Shown: in pieces, positions 44,826 through 57,790 of the stretch
Numbering within the stretch: position 1 is the stretch's first letter
Layout: the number at the start of each line of letters is the position of its first letter
From: Notamacropus eugenii
Lineage: Eukaryota > Chordata > Mammalia > Diprotodontia > Macropodidae
Assembly (NCBI RefSeq): GCF_028372415.1
Contig: NC_092875.1
Location: forward strand, 51,150,771 to 51,214,770
Direction: 5' to 3'
DNA: 64,000 nt
Program-made: the position numbers and the translations under genes
Notes under the pieces: generated by a model
Seen by the model: only the letters and a program-made list of their open reading frames with translations
The model's database searches: none
What the model was told of the DNA's origin: nothing

Positions 44826-47800
44826 ATGGTGGGAAAGAGGTTGGAGGGAAATACACAGATTGTAATCATAACTGTGAATGTGAATGGAATGAACTCTCCC
44901 ATAAAACGGAGACGGATAGCAGAATGGATTAAAAGCCATAATCCAACAATATGCTGCTTACAAGAAACACATTTGAAACGGGGGGATACACATAGGATAA
45001 AGGTCAAAGGATGGAGCAGAATATATTGTGCTTCAGCTCATGTAAGAAAGGCAGGAGTAGCAATCCTAATCTCAGACAAAGCAAAAGCAGAAATAGATCT
45101 AATCAAAAGGGATAAGGATGGAAACTATATCCTGCTAAAAGGCACCATAGACAATGAAGCAATATCATTACTAAACATGTATGCTCCAAGTGGTATAGCA
45201 TTCAGATTCTTAGAGGAGAGGTTGGGGGAGTTGAAGAAAGAAATTGATAGCAAAACTATACTAGTGGGGGACCTCAACCTCCCCCTCTCTGAACTAGATA
45301 AATCCAACCTCAAAATAAACAAGAAAGAGGTTAAGGAGGTAAATAAAACTCTGGATAAGGTAGATATGATAGATCTTTGGAGAAAATTAAATGGGAATAG
45401 AAAGGAATATACTTTTTTCTCAGCGGTACATGGAACATTTACAAAAATTGACCATGTACTACTAGGACATAAAAATCTCACAATCCAGTGCAGAAAGGTA
45501 GAGATAATCAATGCATCCTTTTCAGATCATAATGCATTAAAAATTACATGTAATAAAAGGCCATGGAAAGAGAAACCAAAAATCAATTGGAAACTAAATA
45601 ATCTAATTCTAAAGAAGGGTTGGGTTAAAGAAGAAATCATAGAAACAATCAACAATTTCATTCGAGAGAATGACAATAGTGAGACAACATACCAAAACTT
45701 ATGGGATACGGCAAAAGCAGTTATTAGGGGAAGTTTTATATCTCTGAATGCTTACATAAATAAAATAGAGAAAGAGGAGATCAATGACTTAGGCTTGCAG
45801 TTGAAAAAGCTAGAAAAAGAACAAATTGAAAATCCCCAAGTAAATACCAAATTAGAAATACTGAAAACCAAAGGAGAGATTAATAAAATTGAAATTAAGA
45901 AAACTATTGAATTAATAAATAAAACCAATAGTTGGTTTTATGAAAAAACTAATAAAATTGATAAACCTTTGGTCAATCTGATTAAAAAAAAGAAAGAAGA
46001 AAACCAAATTACTAATATTAAAAATGAAAGGGGTGAACTCACCTCCAATGAGGAGGAAATTAAAACAATAATTAGAAACTACTTTGCCCAACTTTATGCC
46101 CACAAATTCGATAATCTAAATGAGATGGATGAATATTTTAAAAAATACAAATTGCCCAGATTAACAGAAGAGGAAGTTGATTACTTAAACAACCCCATCT
46201 CAGAAAAAGAAATTGAACAAGCCATCAATGAACTCCCTAGGAAAAAATCTCCAGGGCCAGATGGATTCACAAGTGAATTCTATCAAACATTTAAAGAACA
46301 GTTAATTCCAATACTACATACACTATTCTTGAAAATTGGGGAAGAAGGAGTCCTCCCAAATTCTTTCTATGATACAAATATGGTTTTGATACCCAAACCA
46401 GGAAGAGACAAAACAGAGAAAGAAAATTATAGACCAATTTCCCTAATGAATATAGATGCAAAAATTTTAAATAAGATTCTAGCAAAACGAATACAGCATC
46501 TTATCACGAGATTAATACATTATGATCAGGTAGGATTCATACCAGGACTACAGGGCTGGTTCAATATTAGGAAAACTATTAGCATTATCGATCACATCAA
46601 CAACAAAGCTAACAAAAACCACATGATTATCTCAATAGATGCAGAAAAAGCTTTTGACAAAATACAACATCCATTCCTACTAAAAACATTGGAGAATGTA
46701 GGAATAAAGGGAACTTTCCATAAAATAATAAGCAGTATCTATCTAAAACCTTCAGCAAGCATTATATGCAATGGGGATAAGCTAGATGCATTCCCAATAA
46801 GATCAGGGGTGAAACAAGGTTGTCCATTATCACCACTATTATTTAATATGGTACTAGAAATGTTAGCTGTAGCAATTAGACAAGATAAAGATATCCAAGG
46901 AATTAAAATAGCCAAAGAAGAAACTAAGTTATCACTCTTTGCAGATGATATGATGATTTACCTAGAGAATCCCAGAGATTCAAGTAAAAAATTACTAGAA
47001 TTAATAAACAACTTTGGCAAAGTTGCAGGGTACAAAATAAACCCACACAAATCTTCTGCATTCCTATATATTAGCAACAAAGTCCAACAGCAAGAGATAG
47101 AAAGAGAAATCCCATTTAAAGTTAGGGTAGACAGTATAAAATACTTAGGAGTCTACCTGCCAAAACAAACCCAGGGATTATATGAACGCAATTACAAGAC
47201 ACTTTTTGCACAAATAAAGTCAGATTTAAGTAAGTGGAAAAACATTAGTTGCTCATGGGTAGGCTGTGCTAATATAATAAAAATGACAATTCTACCTAAA
47301 TTAATATACTTATTTAGTGCCATACCAATTAAACTATCAGACAATTACTTTCTAGAGCTGGACAAAATAATATCAAAATTCATTTGGAAAAACAAAAGGT
47401 CCAGAATATCAAAGGGACTAATGAAAAGAAATGCTTGGGAAGGTGGCCTAGCGCTACCAGACCTCAAACTGTACTATAAAGCAGCAATTATCAAAACCAC
47501 TTGGTATTGGCTAAGAAACAGAGAGGTAGACAAGTGGAATAGACTTGGCACTCAAGATGCAGTAGGCAAGGAATATAGCAACCTTCTGTTTGATAAACCC
47601 AAGGACCCCAGCTTCTGGGATAAGAACTCATTGTTTGACAAAAATTGCTGGGAAAACTGGATAACAGTGTGGCGGAAATTAGGCATAGACCCATACCTGA
47701 CACTGTACACAAGAATAAAGTCCAAATGGGTACATGATTTAGGTATAAAGATTGATACCATGAATAAACTGGAGAAGCAAGGAATAGTGTATTTATCAGA

Positions 47801-48680
47801 TCTATGGAGAAGGGAAGAATTCTTTACTAAAGGAGAGATAGAATGCATTATGAAATGCAAAATGGATAACTTTGATTACATTAAACTGAGAAGTTTTTGC
47901 ACAACCAAACCCAATGCAACCAAAATCCGGAGGGCTGTAGTAAATTGGGAAAGAATTTTTACAGCTAAGCTCGGGGATAAAGGCCTCATTTCTAGAATGT
48001 ATAGAGAACTGATCCAAATGTACAATCATACAAGTCATTCCCCAATTGATAAATGGTCAAAGGATATGAACAGGCAATTTTCAGAGGAAGAAATTAAAGC
48101 TATCTATAATCATATGAAAAAATGCTCTAAATCACTATTGGTTAGAGAGATGCAAATCAAAACAACTCTGAGGTACCACATCACACCTATAAGATTGGCA
48201 AACATGACAGAACAAGAAAATGATAAATGCTGGAGAGGATGTGGGAAAGTTGGAACACTAATTCATTGTTGGTGGAGCTGCGAGCGCATCCAGCCATTCT
48301 GGAGAGCAATTTGGAACTATGCCCAAAGGGCTACAAAAATGTGCATACCCTTTGACCCAGCAATATCGCTACTAGGACTATATCCCCAAGAGATCATAAA
48401 AATGGGAAAGGGTCCCACATGTACAAAAATATTTATAGCAGCACTCTATGTAGTTGCCAAAAACTGGAAGTCAAGGGGATGTCCATCAATTGGGGAATGG
48501 CTGAATAAATTATGGTATATGAATGTAATGGAGTACTATTGTGCCATAAGAAATGATGAACAAGAAGACTTCAGAGAGGCCTGGAAGGACTTATATGACC
48601 TGATGCTCAGTGAAAGGAGCAGAACCAGGAGAACTTTATGCACAGCAACAACCACAGTGTGTGAGAGTTTTTTCTGGTAG
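44826..48680 (+). CDS. L1 ORF2 protein, 1284 aa (endonuclease, reverse transcriptase)
   Basis: This is the enzyme for target-primed reverse transcription. The first ATG of the open frame is at 44826; the frame is open 39 nt further 5' but without an ATG. The endonuclease domain (about 1-245) keeps NVNG (18-21), QETH (Glu 47), GDLN and SDHN. The RT domain (about 500-770) keeps SPGPDG, the SIDAEKAFD block, [10 protein letters not shown] and FADD (705-708). The C-terminal Cys motif CWRGC...HCWWSC starts at about residue 1135. Length and motif spacing match human ORF2p (1275 aa; FADD at 700-703). It stops at TAG 48678-48680. No internal stop or frameshift is seen. Confidence 0.94.
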   Translation: MVGKRLEGNTQIVIITVNVNGMNSPIKRRRIAEWIKSHNPTICCLQETHLKRGDTHRIKVKGWSRIYCASAHVRKAGVAILISDKAKAEIDLIKRDKDGNYILLKGTIDNEAISLLNMYAPSGIAFRFLEERLGELKKEIDSKTILVGDLNLPLSELDKSNLKINKKEVKEVNKTLDKVDMIDLWRKLNGNRKEYTFFSAVHGTFTKIDHVLLGHKNLTIQCRKVEIINASFSDHNALKITCNKRPWKEKPKINWKLNNLILKKGWVKEEIIETINNFIRENDNSETTYQNLWDTAKAVIRGSFISLNAYINKIEKEEINDLGLQLKKLEKEQIENPQVNTKLEILKTKGEINKIEIKKTIELINKTNSWFYEKTNKIDKPLVNLIKKKKEENQITNIKNERGELTSNEEEIKTIIRNYFAQLYAHKFDNLNEMDEYFKKYKLPRLTEEEVDYLNNPISEKEIEQAINELPRKKSPGPDGFTSEFYQTFKEQLIPILHTLFLKIGEEGVLPNSFYDTNMVLIPKPGRDKTEKENYRPISLMNIDAKILNKILAKRIQHLITRLIHYDQVGFIPGLQGWFNIRKTISIIDHINNKANKNHMIISIDAEKAFDKIQHPFLLKTLENVGIKGTFHKIISSIYLKPSASIICNGDKLDAFPIRSGVKQGCPLSPLLFNMVLEMLAVAIRQDKDIQGIKIAKEETKLSLFADDMMIYLENPRDSSKKLLELINNFGKVAGYKINPHKSSAFLYISNKVQQQEIEREIPFKVRVDSIKYLGVYLPKQTQGLYERNYKTLFAQIKSDLSKWKNISCSWVGCANIIKMTILPKLIYLFSAIPIKLSDNYFLELDKIISKFIWKNKRSRISKGLMKRNAWEGGLALPDLKLYYKAAIIKTTWYWLRNREVDKWNRLGTQDAVGKEYSNLLFDKPKDPSFWDKNSLFDKNCWENWITVWRKLGIDPYLTLYTRIKSKWVHDLGIKIDTMNKLEKQGIVYLSDLWRREEFFTKGEIECIMKCKMDNFDYIKLRSFCTTKPNATKIRRAVVNWERIFTAKLGDKGLISRMYRELIQMYNHTSHSPIDKWSKDMNRQFSEEEIKAIYNHMKKCSKSLLVREMQIKTTLRYHITPIRLANMTEQENDKCWRGCGKVGTLIHCWWSCERIQPFWRAIWNYAQRATKMCIPFDPAISLLGLYPQEIIKMGKGPTCTKIFIAALYVVAKNWKSRGCPSIGEWLNKLWYMNVMEYYCAIRNDEQEDFREAWKDLYDLMLSERSRTRRTLCTATTTVCESFFW

Positions 48681-48965
48681 ACTTAGATTTTTGTAATAAC
48701 ACAAGAACTTCTTACCAAAAAAAAAAAAAAATCCCAATGGAGGATCTCAAGGCAAAATGCCTGCCACACTCAGAGAGAGAAATATGGAAGTCACTCACAT
48801 ATTGTAGCAGATCATGTTTGTGTATGTGTATGTGTTTGTGTATCATGTTCTGATTTGTTATACGATTTCTTTCATTTATCTTAGTCTGACTACATAGCAT
48901 GACTATAGTGAAAATATACTCAATAGGAAAGTATATGTAGAATCTATACAGAATTGTATGCAGTC

Positions 48966-49008
48966 GTGGGGAGGGAGGGGGGGAGTGGGGGGTAGGTGGG
49001 GGGGATAA
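48966..49008 (+). other. G-rich tract in L1 3' UTR
   Basis: Several runs of 4-7 G separated by 1-3 bases, which fits a G-quadruplex-forming sequence. Mammalian L1 3' UTRs commonly carry such a polypurine tract. Confidence 0.7.
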
Positions 49009-49110
49009 AATCACAATTGTATGGCAGTGACTGTTAAACATTACAAAATAAAAAAAAAAGAAAAAAGAAAAAAAAGAAAAATTAAAAAAAAAGAAAAAGA
49101 AAAAAAAAAT

Positions 49111-49396
49111 TTTAAACATTTTTTTTGAGTTCCAAATTCTCTCCTTCTCTTCTATCATTTCCCCACCCATTGAGAAGATAAGCAATATGATATTAATTAT
49201 GCATGTGAAATCATGCAAGACATATTTTCATATTAGCCATGTTGCCCAAAAAGTAAGAAAAATAAAGTGAAAAAATTATACTTCAATCTGCACTCAGTTC
49301 ATCAGTTCTCTCTCTCTGGAAGTGGATAGTATTTTTCCTCATGAGTCCTTTGCAATTGTCCTGTATCATTATATTGACCAAAATAACTAAGTCAAA
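49111..49396 (-). mobile_element. Old minus-strand L1 3' end, left part
   Basis: Reverse-complement L1 3' UTR text (TTTGAGTTCCAAATTC, CTCTGGAAGTGGATAG, GAGTCCTTTGCAATTG). It continues at 54862 after the insertion of a younger L1. It begins in T-rich sequence where the intact L1 ends. Confidence 0.7.
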
Positions 49397-52300
49397 GTAC
49401 AAAAACTAACTGGAGAAAATAACTCCCTAAAAGGAACAAGTGGACAGATGGAAAAGGAGATGCAAAAGTCAACTGAAGAAAACAATCTATTAGAAATTAG
49501 AATTGGGCAAGTAAAAGCTAATGACTCTATGAGACATCAAGAATCAGTCAAAGAATGAAAAAATAGAAGAAAATGTAAAATATTTCATTGGAAAAACAAC
49601 TGACCTGGAAAATAGATCCAGAAGAGAAAATCCAAGAATTATTGGTCTACTGGAAAGCCATGATGAAAAAAAGAGCCTAGATAATATCTTCCAGGAAATC
49701 ATCAAGGAAAACTGCCCAAAGGTCCTGGATCCAGAGGGCAAAATAGTCATCGAAGGAATTCACCAATCACCTCCTAAAAGGGATCCCAAGCTGAAAACAC
49801 CAAGGAATACCATTACCAAATTCCAGAACTATCAAGTGAAGAAGAAAATACTGCAGGAAGCCAGAAAGAAACAATTCAAATATAGAGGAACTACAGTCAG
49901 GATCACACAGCACCTTGCAGCTTCTACATTAAAAGATCAAAGGGATTGGCATATGATATTCTGTAAGGCAAAGGAGTTGGGACTACAACCAAGGATCAGT
50001 TACCCAGAAAATTGAGCATAATATTTCAGGCAAGGAGATGGACATTCAATGAAATAAGGGATTTCCAGATCTTCCTGATGAAAAGGCCAGAGCTCAATAG
50101 AAAATTCGATCTTCAAACACAAGTCTCAAGAGAGGCATAAAAAAGGTAAATGGGGCAGGGGGGAGACTTTGTTATTCAATATGGGCAAATTGTTTACATC
50201 CCTATAAGAGAAGATGATACTTGTTAATCTTTAGAATTGTACATTTATTATGATACTTAAAAGAGATATACATAGAGGGAGTTGGTATAAATTAAATGAG
50301 GTGAAGATAAAAATGTGGTTTAAGGGTGCAAAGGGATTGTAATGGGAGAGGTGAAAAGGAGGAGGCAGGAAAAGGTAAATAACATTACAGGAAGAGGCAC
50401 AAAAACATATTACAGTAGAGGGAAAGAGGGGAGGGAGATGAGCACTGTTTGAGCACTCTCATCTGATTTGGTTCAAGGAGGGAATAACAAACTCAATTAA
50501 GTATAGAAATCTAAGTAGCTCTATAGGCAGTAGGAGGGGAAAGGGGAAAGAAAAGAGAGGGGAGGCTAAAAGGGAGGGAAGAAGGAGTAAGGGGAAAAGG
50601 GAGTAAAAGGGAGGGAGACTGAAAGAAGGAAAGGAAGACTGAGGGAGGTGATCAAAAATTAAAACTCTATTGTGGAGGGGAAGGGAGAAGGGAGAACTAA
50701 AAATATAAATGGGGGAAAGAGGACAAAAGGAAAGACACAGGTAGTAATCATAACTGTGAATGTGAATGGAATGAACTCTCCCATAAAACAGAGACAGATA
50801 GCAGAATGGATTAAAAACCATAATCCAACAATATGTTGTTTACAAGAAACACATTTGAAATGGAGGGATATACACAGAGTAAAGGTAAAAGGTTAGAAAC
50901 AGAATATATTGTGCTTCAGCTGATGTTAAAAAAGCAGGGGTAGTAATCCTAATCTCAGACAAAGCAAAAGCAGAAATAGATCTAAATGAAAGAGATAAGG
51001 AAGGAAACTATATCCTGCTAAAAGGCACCTTAGACAACGAAGAAATATCATTGCTAAACATATATGCTCCAAGTGGTATAGCATCCAAATTCTTAGATTT
51101 AACTTAGAGAAGTTAAAGGAGTTACAGGAAAAAACTAGATAGCAAAACTATACTAGTAGGAGACCGCAGCCTTCCCCTCTCTGAACCTGATAAATCTAAT
51201 CTAAAAAAATAAACAAAGAAAGAAGTCAAGGAGGTGAATAAAACTCTGGATAAGGTAGATATGATAGATCTCTGGAGAAAACTGAATGGGGATAGAAAGG
51301 AATATACCTTTTTCTCAGCAGTACATGGCACATATACAAAAATTGACCATAGTACACTTGGGCATAAAAACCTCACAATACAGTACAGAAAGGCAGAGGG
51401 AGTCAATCCTTCTCTGATCATAATGCAATAAAAATTATATGTAATAAAAGGCTATGGAAAGATAGACCAAAAATTAATGGAAAACTAAATAATCTAATCC
51501 TAAAGAATGAGTGGGTTAAACATCAAATCATAGAAAAAATCAACAACTTCATTCAAGGGAATGACAATAATGAGACAACCTACCAAAACTTATGGGATAC
51601 TGCAAAAGCAGTTCTTAGGAGAAGTTTTATATCATTGAATGCCTACATGAATAAAATAGAGAAAGAGAAGATCAGTGAATTGGGCATGCAGCTGAAAAAG
51701 CTAGAAAAAAAACAAATTAAAAATCCCCAAGTAAATACCTAAATAGAAATACTGAAAATCAAAGGAAAGATTAATAAAATTGAAATTAAGAAAACTATTG
51801 AACTAATAAATAAAACTAAGAGTTGGTTTTATGAAAAAACCAATAAAATTGATAAACCTTTGGTCAATTTGATTTAAAAAAAGAAAGAAGAAAACCAAAT
51901 TAGCAATATAAAAAATGAAAAGGGTGAACTCACCTCCAATGAGGAGGAAATTAAAACAATAATTATCAATTACTTTACCCAACTGTATGCCCATAAATTT
52001 GACATCTAAGTGAGATGGATGAATATTTTTAAAAAATATATAAATTGCCCAGATTGACAGAGGAGGAAGTTGAATACTTAACCCCATCTCAGAAAAAGAA
52101 ATTGAACAAGCCATCCTCCCTGGGAAAAAATCTCCAGGGTCAGATGGATTTACAAGTGAATTCTATCAAACATTTAAAGAACAATTAATTCCAAAAGTAT
52201 ATAGACTATTTGGGAAAATTGGTGAAGGAGTCCTACCAAATTCTTTTAACGATATAAATATGGTTCTGATGCCTAAACCAGGAAGAACCAAACAGAGAAA

Positions 52301-54861
52301 GAAAATTATAGACCAATTTCTCTAATGAATATAGATGCAAAAATTTTAAGTAAGATATTAGCAAAAAGAATAAAACAATTTATCACTAGAATAATACATT
52401 ATGATCAGCTAGGAGTTATACCAGGAATGCAGAACTGGTTCAATATTAGGAAAACTATCAGCATTATTGACCATATGAACAACAAAACTAACAGAAACCA
52501 TATGATTATCTCAAGAGATGCAGAAAAAGTTTTTGACAAAATACAACACCCATTCCTATTAAAAATACTAGAGAGCATAGGAATAAATGAAACTTTCCAT
52601 AAAATAATAAGCAGTATCTACCTAAAATCATCAGCAAGTACTATATGCAATATGGATAAGTTAGATACATTTCCAATAAGATCCAAGGATGTCCATTATC
52701 ACCACTGTTATTCAATATGGTACTAAAAATGTTAGCTTTAGCAATAAGAGAAGAAAAAGAAATTGAAGGAATTAGAATAGGCAAAGAAGAAACTAAGTTA
52801 TCACTCTTTGCAGATGACATGATGATATACTTAGAGATCTCAGAGAATCAAGTAAAAAATACTTGAAATAATAAACAACTTTGGCAAAGTCACTGGTTAC
52901 AAAATAAACCCAGATAAATGCATTTCTATATATTACTAACAAAGCCCAATAGCAAGAGATAGAAAGAGGAATCCCATTTAAAGCTACAATATAAATATAT
53001 CTGGAAGTCTACCTGCCAAAACAAACCCAGGGACTATATGAACACAATTACAAAACACTTTTTGCACAATTAAAGTCATACATAAGTGGAAAAACATCAG
53101 TTGCTCATGGGTAGCCCAAACTAATATAATAAAAATGTCAATTCTACCTAAATAATTTACTTATTCATTGCCATACCAATCAAACTACCAGATAATTATT
53201 TTCTAGAGCTAGAAAAAATAATATCAAAATTCATCTGGAAGAACAAAAAGTCCAGAATATCAAGGGAACTAATGAAAAGAAATGCTAGGGAAAGTGACCT
53301 AACCCTACTAGATCTCAAATTGTATTATAAAGCAGCAATCACCAAAACCATTTGGTACTGGCTAAGAAATAAGAGGGGTAGACCAGTGGAATAGGTTAAG
53401 TATTCAAGACCTAGTAGTCAATGAATATAGCAATCATTTTGGTTTGATAAACCCAAGGACTCCAGCTTCTGGGATAAGAACTCATTGTCTGACAAAAACT
53501 GCTGGGAAAACTGGATAACGTGTGGTGGAAATTGGGCAGAGACCAATGCCTGACACTGCACACGAGAATAAAGTCCAAATGGACACATAATCAAGGTATA
53601 ATGATTGATACTATAAACAAATTAGGGGAGCAAAGAATAGTGTGTTTGTCAGACTTATGGAGAATGGAGAAATTTTTGACCAAACAAAAGATAGAAAACA
53701 TTATGATGTGCAAAATGGATAATTTTGATTACATTAAATTGAAAAAATTTTGCACAAATAAACCCAATGCAACCAAGATTAGGAGGGAAGCAGAAAACTG
53801 GGAAAGAATTTTTGCAACTAGTGTCTGTGACAAAGGCCTCATTTCTAAAATATATAGAGAATTGAGTCAACTGTGCAAGAATACAAGTCATTCCCCAATT
53901 GATAGTCAAAGGATATCAACAGGAAGTTTTCAGAGGAAGAAATTAAAGATATCCATAGTCATATGAAAAAAATGCTCTAAATCACTATTGATTAGAGAGA
54001 TGCACATCAAAACAACTCAGATACCACATCACACCTATCAGATTGGCTAACATGACAAAACAGGAAGATGATAAATGTTGGAGAAGATGTGTGAGAGTTG
54101 GAACAGTACTTCATTGTTGGTAGAGCTGTGAGCTGATCCAACCATTCTGGAGAGCAATTGGGAACTATGCCTAAAGGGCTACAAAAATGTGCATACCCTT
54201 TGACCCAGCAATATCGCTTCTAGGACTGTAATCTCAAAGAGATCATAAAAATGGAAAAGGGTCCCACACGCACAAAAATATTTACAGCAGCTCTCTTTGT
54301 AGTAGCCAAAAACTGGAAATCGAGGAGATGCCCATCAATGGGGGAATAGTTGAACAACTGGTGGTATATGAATGTCATGGAATACTATTGTGCTATAAGA
54401 AATGATGAACAGGAAGACTTCGGAGAGGCATGGAAGGACATATGAACTGATGCTGTGAAAGAAGCAGAACCAGGAGAACTTTGTACACAGCAACAACCAC
54501 AGTGTACAAGGAATTTTTCTGGTAGACATAGCCCTTCACAGCAATGCAAGGACCTAAAAAATTCCCAATTGACTCAAGGCAAAATGCCATCAACAACCAG
54601 AGAAAGAACTATGAAATTGGATTAAAGAATGAAGCAGACTATTTTCTCTTGTGTTTTTGTTTTGTTTTGTTTTGGTTTGGTTTTTTTTCATGGTTTCTCC
54701 CATTCATTTTAATTCTTCCATGCAACATGACTAAGGTGAAAATGTATTTAGTAAGAATGTATGTGTAGAACCCATATAAGACTGCACACCACCTAAGGGA
54801 GGGAGGAGAAAAATCTAAGATTTATGGAAGTGATTGTAGAAAACTGAAAACAAATTAATTA
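49397..54861 (+). mobile_element. 5'-truncated, broken L1 inserted in an older L1
   Basis: Starts inside ORF1 (GTACAAAAACTAACTGG) and closely tracks the intact element through ORF1 (to about 50140), the purine-rich spacer, ORF2 (about 50740-54525) and the 3' UTR. ORF1 has an early stop (after QESVKE, near 49556). ORF2 has several stops and small indels, so only pieces remain open (e.g. 52325-52726 with RT blocks, 53520-53966). The insertion splits a minus-strand L1. Both sides carry TAAGTC, a likely short target-site duplication. It is older than the intact copy but of the same type. Confidence 0.88.
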
Positions 54862-55645
54862 ATTAAAAAAATAAGTCTTTCATCATAACAGCATTACTAT
54901 GACTGTGTGCAGTGTTCTCCTGGTTCTGTTCACTTTACTTTGCATCAGTACATGTAAGTCTAGATTTTTCTGAACCATCCTGCTCCTCATTTCTTATAGT
55001 ACAAAAGTGTTCCATCACAATCATATACCACTCATTTAGCCATTCCCTAACTGATGGGAGGACTTCCCCTCAATTTCCAATTCTTTGTCACCACAAAAGA
55101 GCTGCTCTAAATATTTTTGTACATACAAATCTTCATCCTTTTCCTTTTCCTTTGATCTCTTTGGGATACAGACCTAGTAGTGGTATTGCTGGTTCACAAG
55201 ATATGCACAGTTTGAAAGCCCTTTGGGCATAGTTACAAATTGTTTTCCAGAATGGTTGGACCAATTTACTACTCTACCAGCAGTTCATTAATGTACATAT
55301 TTTTCTCTTAACCCCTTCCACATTTGTTGTTTTCCTTTTCTGTCACGCTAGCCAATATAATAGGTGTGAGATGGTACCTCAGAATTGTTTTAATTTATAT
55401 TTCTCTAATAAATAGTGATTTAGAGCATTTTTTCATATGACTATAGTTTTGATTTCTTCTTTTGAAAACTGCCTGTTTATATCATTTGACCATTCATCAG
55501 TTGGAGAATGGCTCTCATGTTTACAAATATGACTGAGTTCCCCATATATCTGAGAAATAAGGTCTTTATCAGAGAAACTTACTGTGAATTCCCCACTCCC
55601 CCAGACTTCTGCTTTCTTGATCTTGATCACATAGGTTTTGTTTAA
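54862..55645 (-). mobile_element. Old minus-strand L1 3' end, right part
   Basis: Resumes the element broken at 49396. Reading the minus strand gives the ORF2 C-terminal region and the 3' UTR (e.g. complement of CTCCTGGTTCTG, GGGATACAGACCTAGTAGTGG, TAGAGCATTTTTTCATATG). It is diverged and 5' truncated near 55640. Confidence 0.75.
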
Positions 55646-55905
55646 CAAGTATTTATTAAGTGCCTACTGAGTGGCAGGTACTTTATTAAGCACTGTGACT
55701 ACAACACCAAGAACAAAAACAGTCCCTGCTCTCCCCGTGCTCATAGCCTACAAAAAAGATATATGTGTGTGTATGTGTGTGTGTGTGTGCATATATATAT
55801 GTAAGATAAATTGGAGATAAGGATAAAGGTAAGAAGGATGGGGAAAGCTTTTTGCAGGTGAGATTTAAGGGGAGTTCTAAAGAAAGCCAGGAGAATCTGA
55901 TGAGA
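55640..55905 (+). repeat. Old interspersed repeat, family A
   Basis: Starts ACAAGTATTTATTAAGTGCC and runs through a shared GCAGGTGAGATTTAAG block; contains a (GT)n run at about 55766-55800. Other copies are at 7.06, 10.54, 23.46, 26.15 and 40.24 kb. The family is not identified. Confidence 0.5.
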
Positions 55906-55974
55906 AAATTTTCTTTGACTGTCTATGTGCTTGAGTATGAATCCTTTGTGTGTCCTTTGTTGTATAAGATAAAC

Positions 55975-57100
55975 TTCAATTTTTCACCCTGTTTTTTTTA
56001 AAGTGTTTAATTTTTATATTACATATACTTGCATATTACTTTCCCTCGGTGAAGTCTCTTGTAGCAAAGTAAAACAGTTAAGCAAAACTAACAATAATCA
56101 CCTCACCTGAAAACAATATTCCACATCTGGAGCATACCCCAAACCTCTCTACTTTAAAATTTTTTTTAACAGAAATTTATTTTTTTCTCTCTCCTCTACC
56201 CCAAATCCCACTGAAGAGAAAGAAAAAAGAAAAACAATTTCTTGTAATACATGTATCTGTCGAGCAAAACAAATTCTCTCACTGGCTATATGTTATACGT
56301 GTGTATATGCATATATAGAGAGATATATATCAATATCCATGTTATCTATATCTATATGTGTATATGTATATGTGTGTATATATAATTCCAAACCCTAAAT
56401 CTATCACCTCTTTCTTTTTTTAAAAATTTTATTTTTATTTGTAAAATAAAACAAGCATTTCAATAACAGAGTAGATAAAAAGATGATTGCAGGTGAAACT
56501 GCAAATCTCCTACGTACAACTTGCCATTCCTTTTAAATATAGTTATCATTTAAATTTCTTTTTTTTTCTTGCCCTCCCCTGCCCCGTCCTAGTGATAGCT
56601 ACTGTTAGTCACAAATATATGTGTATATGTAAAACATTCTACATATACTTCTATTTATCAGCTCTTTCTCTGGAAGTAGATAGCATCTTCCTTTATATAT
56701 CCTTTATAGTTAATTTGAGTATGTATAATAATCAAAATGACTTAGTTGCTCAAAGCTGTTTTTAAAACAATATTGCTATTACTATATACAATGTTTTCTT
56801 GCTTCTGCTCATTCCACTTCTCATTATTTCATGCAAGTCTTTCCATGTTTTTCTAAAATCAATGAGCTCATCCTTTCTTATAGCACAGTAGTATTCCATC
56901 ATGATCACATACTACAACTTATTCAGCCATTTCCCCAATTGATATCAGGGCATCCCCTCAATTTCCAGTTGCCACCACAAAAAGAGCTGCTATAAATACT
57001 TTAGAACATATAGGTTCTTTTCCTTTTCCCCTAATCATCTTTGGAAATACACCTAGTAGTGGTATTGCTGGATCAAAAAGTATAGACAGTTTACCACCTC
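55975..57100 (-). mobile_element. Minus-strand L1 3' remnants
   Basis: Diverged L1 3' UTR and ORF2 C-terminal text in reverse orientation, with the clearest homology at 56420-57100 (GCAGGTGAAACTGC, TTCTGCTCATTCCACTTC, AGTGGTATTGCTGGATC). AT-rich microsatellite text lies at 56280-56395. Confidence 0.6.
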
Positions 57101-57249
57101 TCTTTCCAAAGATGGACAGTATCCTTCAGCTTTGGTCCCCTGGAATCATGGAATCAGGAATGGCATTGATCATAGTTCTTACAGTTTTTAAAGTTGTTTG
57201 GCTTTAAGAGTAGTTATTATATAAATTGTTCTGCATGTTTCATTCTTCA

Positions 57250-57790
57250 TAGAAAAAAGAAGGGATACTGCCAAATTTCTTCTATGATATTAATATGGTC
57301 TTTAAAAAAATGTTTTCTAACCAGCAAAAATTTGCCTTCTTTCTCTTCCAACTAAGAAAGGAAAATTCCTGTTACAAAGATATGGTGAAACAAAACAAAT
57401 TTTTGCAATGGCTATAACCAAAAAAAAAAAAAAAATGTATGTCTCATTCTGCACCAAGTCCTTCACCTCTCTATCTGGTGGTGCAGAACCTGTTTCAGCA
57501 TGAATCCTCTGGAACTATGGTTTGTCATTACAATAGCTAGGATTTATAAGTCTTTCAAAGTTGTTTGTATTTGCAATATTACTGTCATTATGAAATTTTT
57601 CTGGTTCTACTTTCTTTATGCATGTGCTCATACAAATCTTCCTTGGTTTCTCTGGGACCATCCCCTTCATCATTTCTTATAACATAATAGTATTTCATCA
57701 CATTCATACACAACAACTTGTTCAACCACTCCTCAATTAATGGACACCCCTTTAGCTTCTGAATCATTGCCACCAAAAAAAAGAGCTCTA
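57250..57790. mobile_element. Small L1 scraps, mixed orientation
   Basis: A plus-strand scrap at about 57255-57305 resembles the ORF2 text around CCAAATTTCTTCTATGAT. A minus-strand L1 3'-end piece follows at about 57470-57790 (CATTTCTTATAACATAATAG, CAACCACTCCTCAATTAATG). Confidence 0.5.

Larger units (their letters stand above)
42469..49110 (+). mobile_element. Full-length, apparently intact L1 retrotransposon
   Basis: In order: a 5' UTR of about 610 bp, ORF1 (43079-44260), a spacer of 565 bp, ORF2 (44826-48680), a 3' UTR of about 365 bp with a G-rich tract, an AATAAA at 49047-49052 and an A-rich tail. Both ORFs are open from start to stop and keep catalytic and binding motifs, so the copy looks young and possibly mobile. 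Target-site duplications are unclear because both flanks are A/T runs; a candidate is AAAAATATTTTA (5') against AAAAATTTTA (3'). The exact 5' end is uncertain by tens of bases. Confidence 0.9.
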
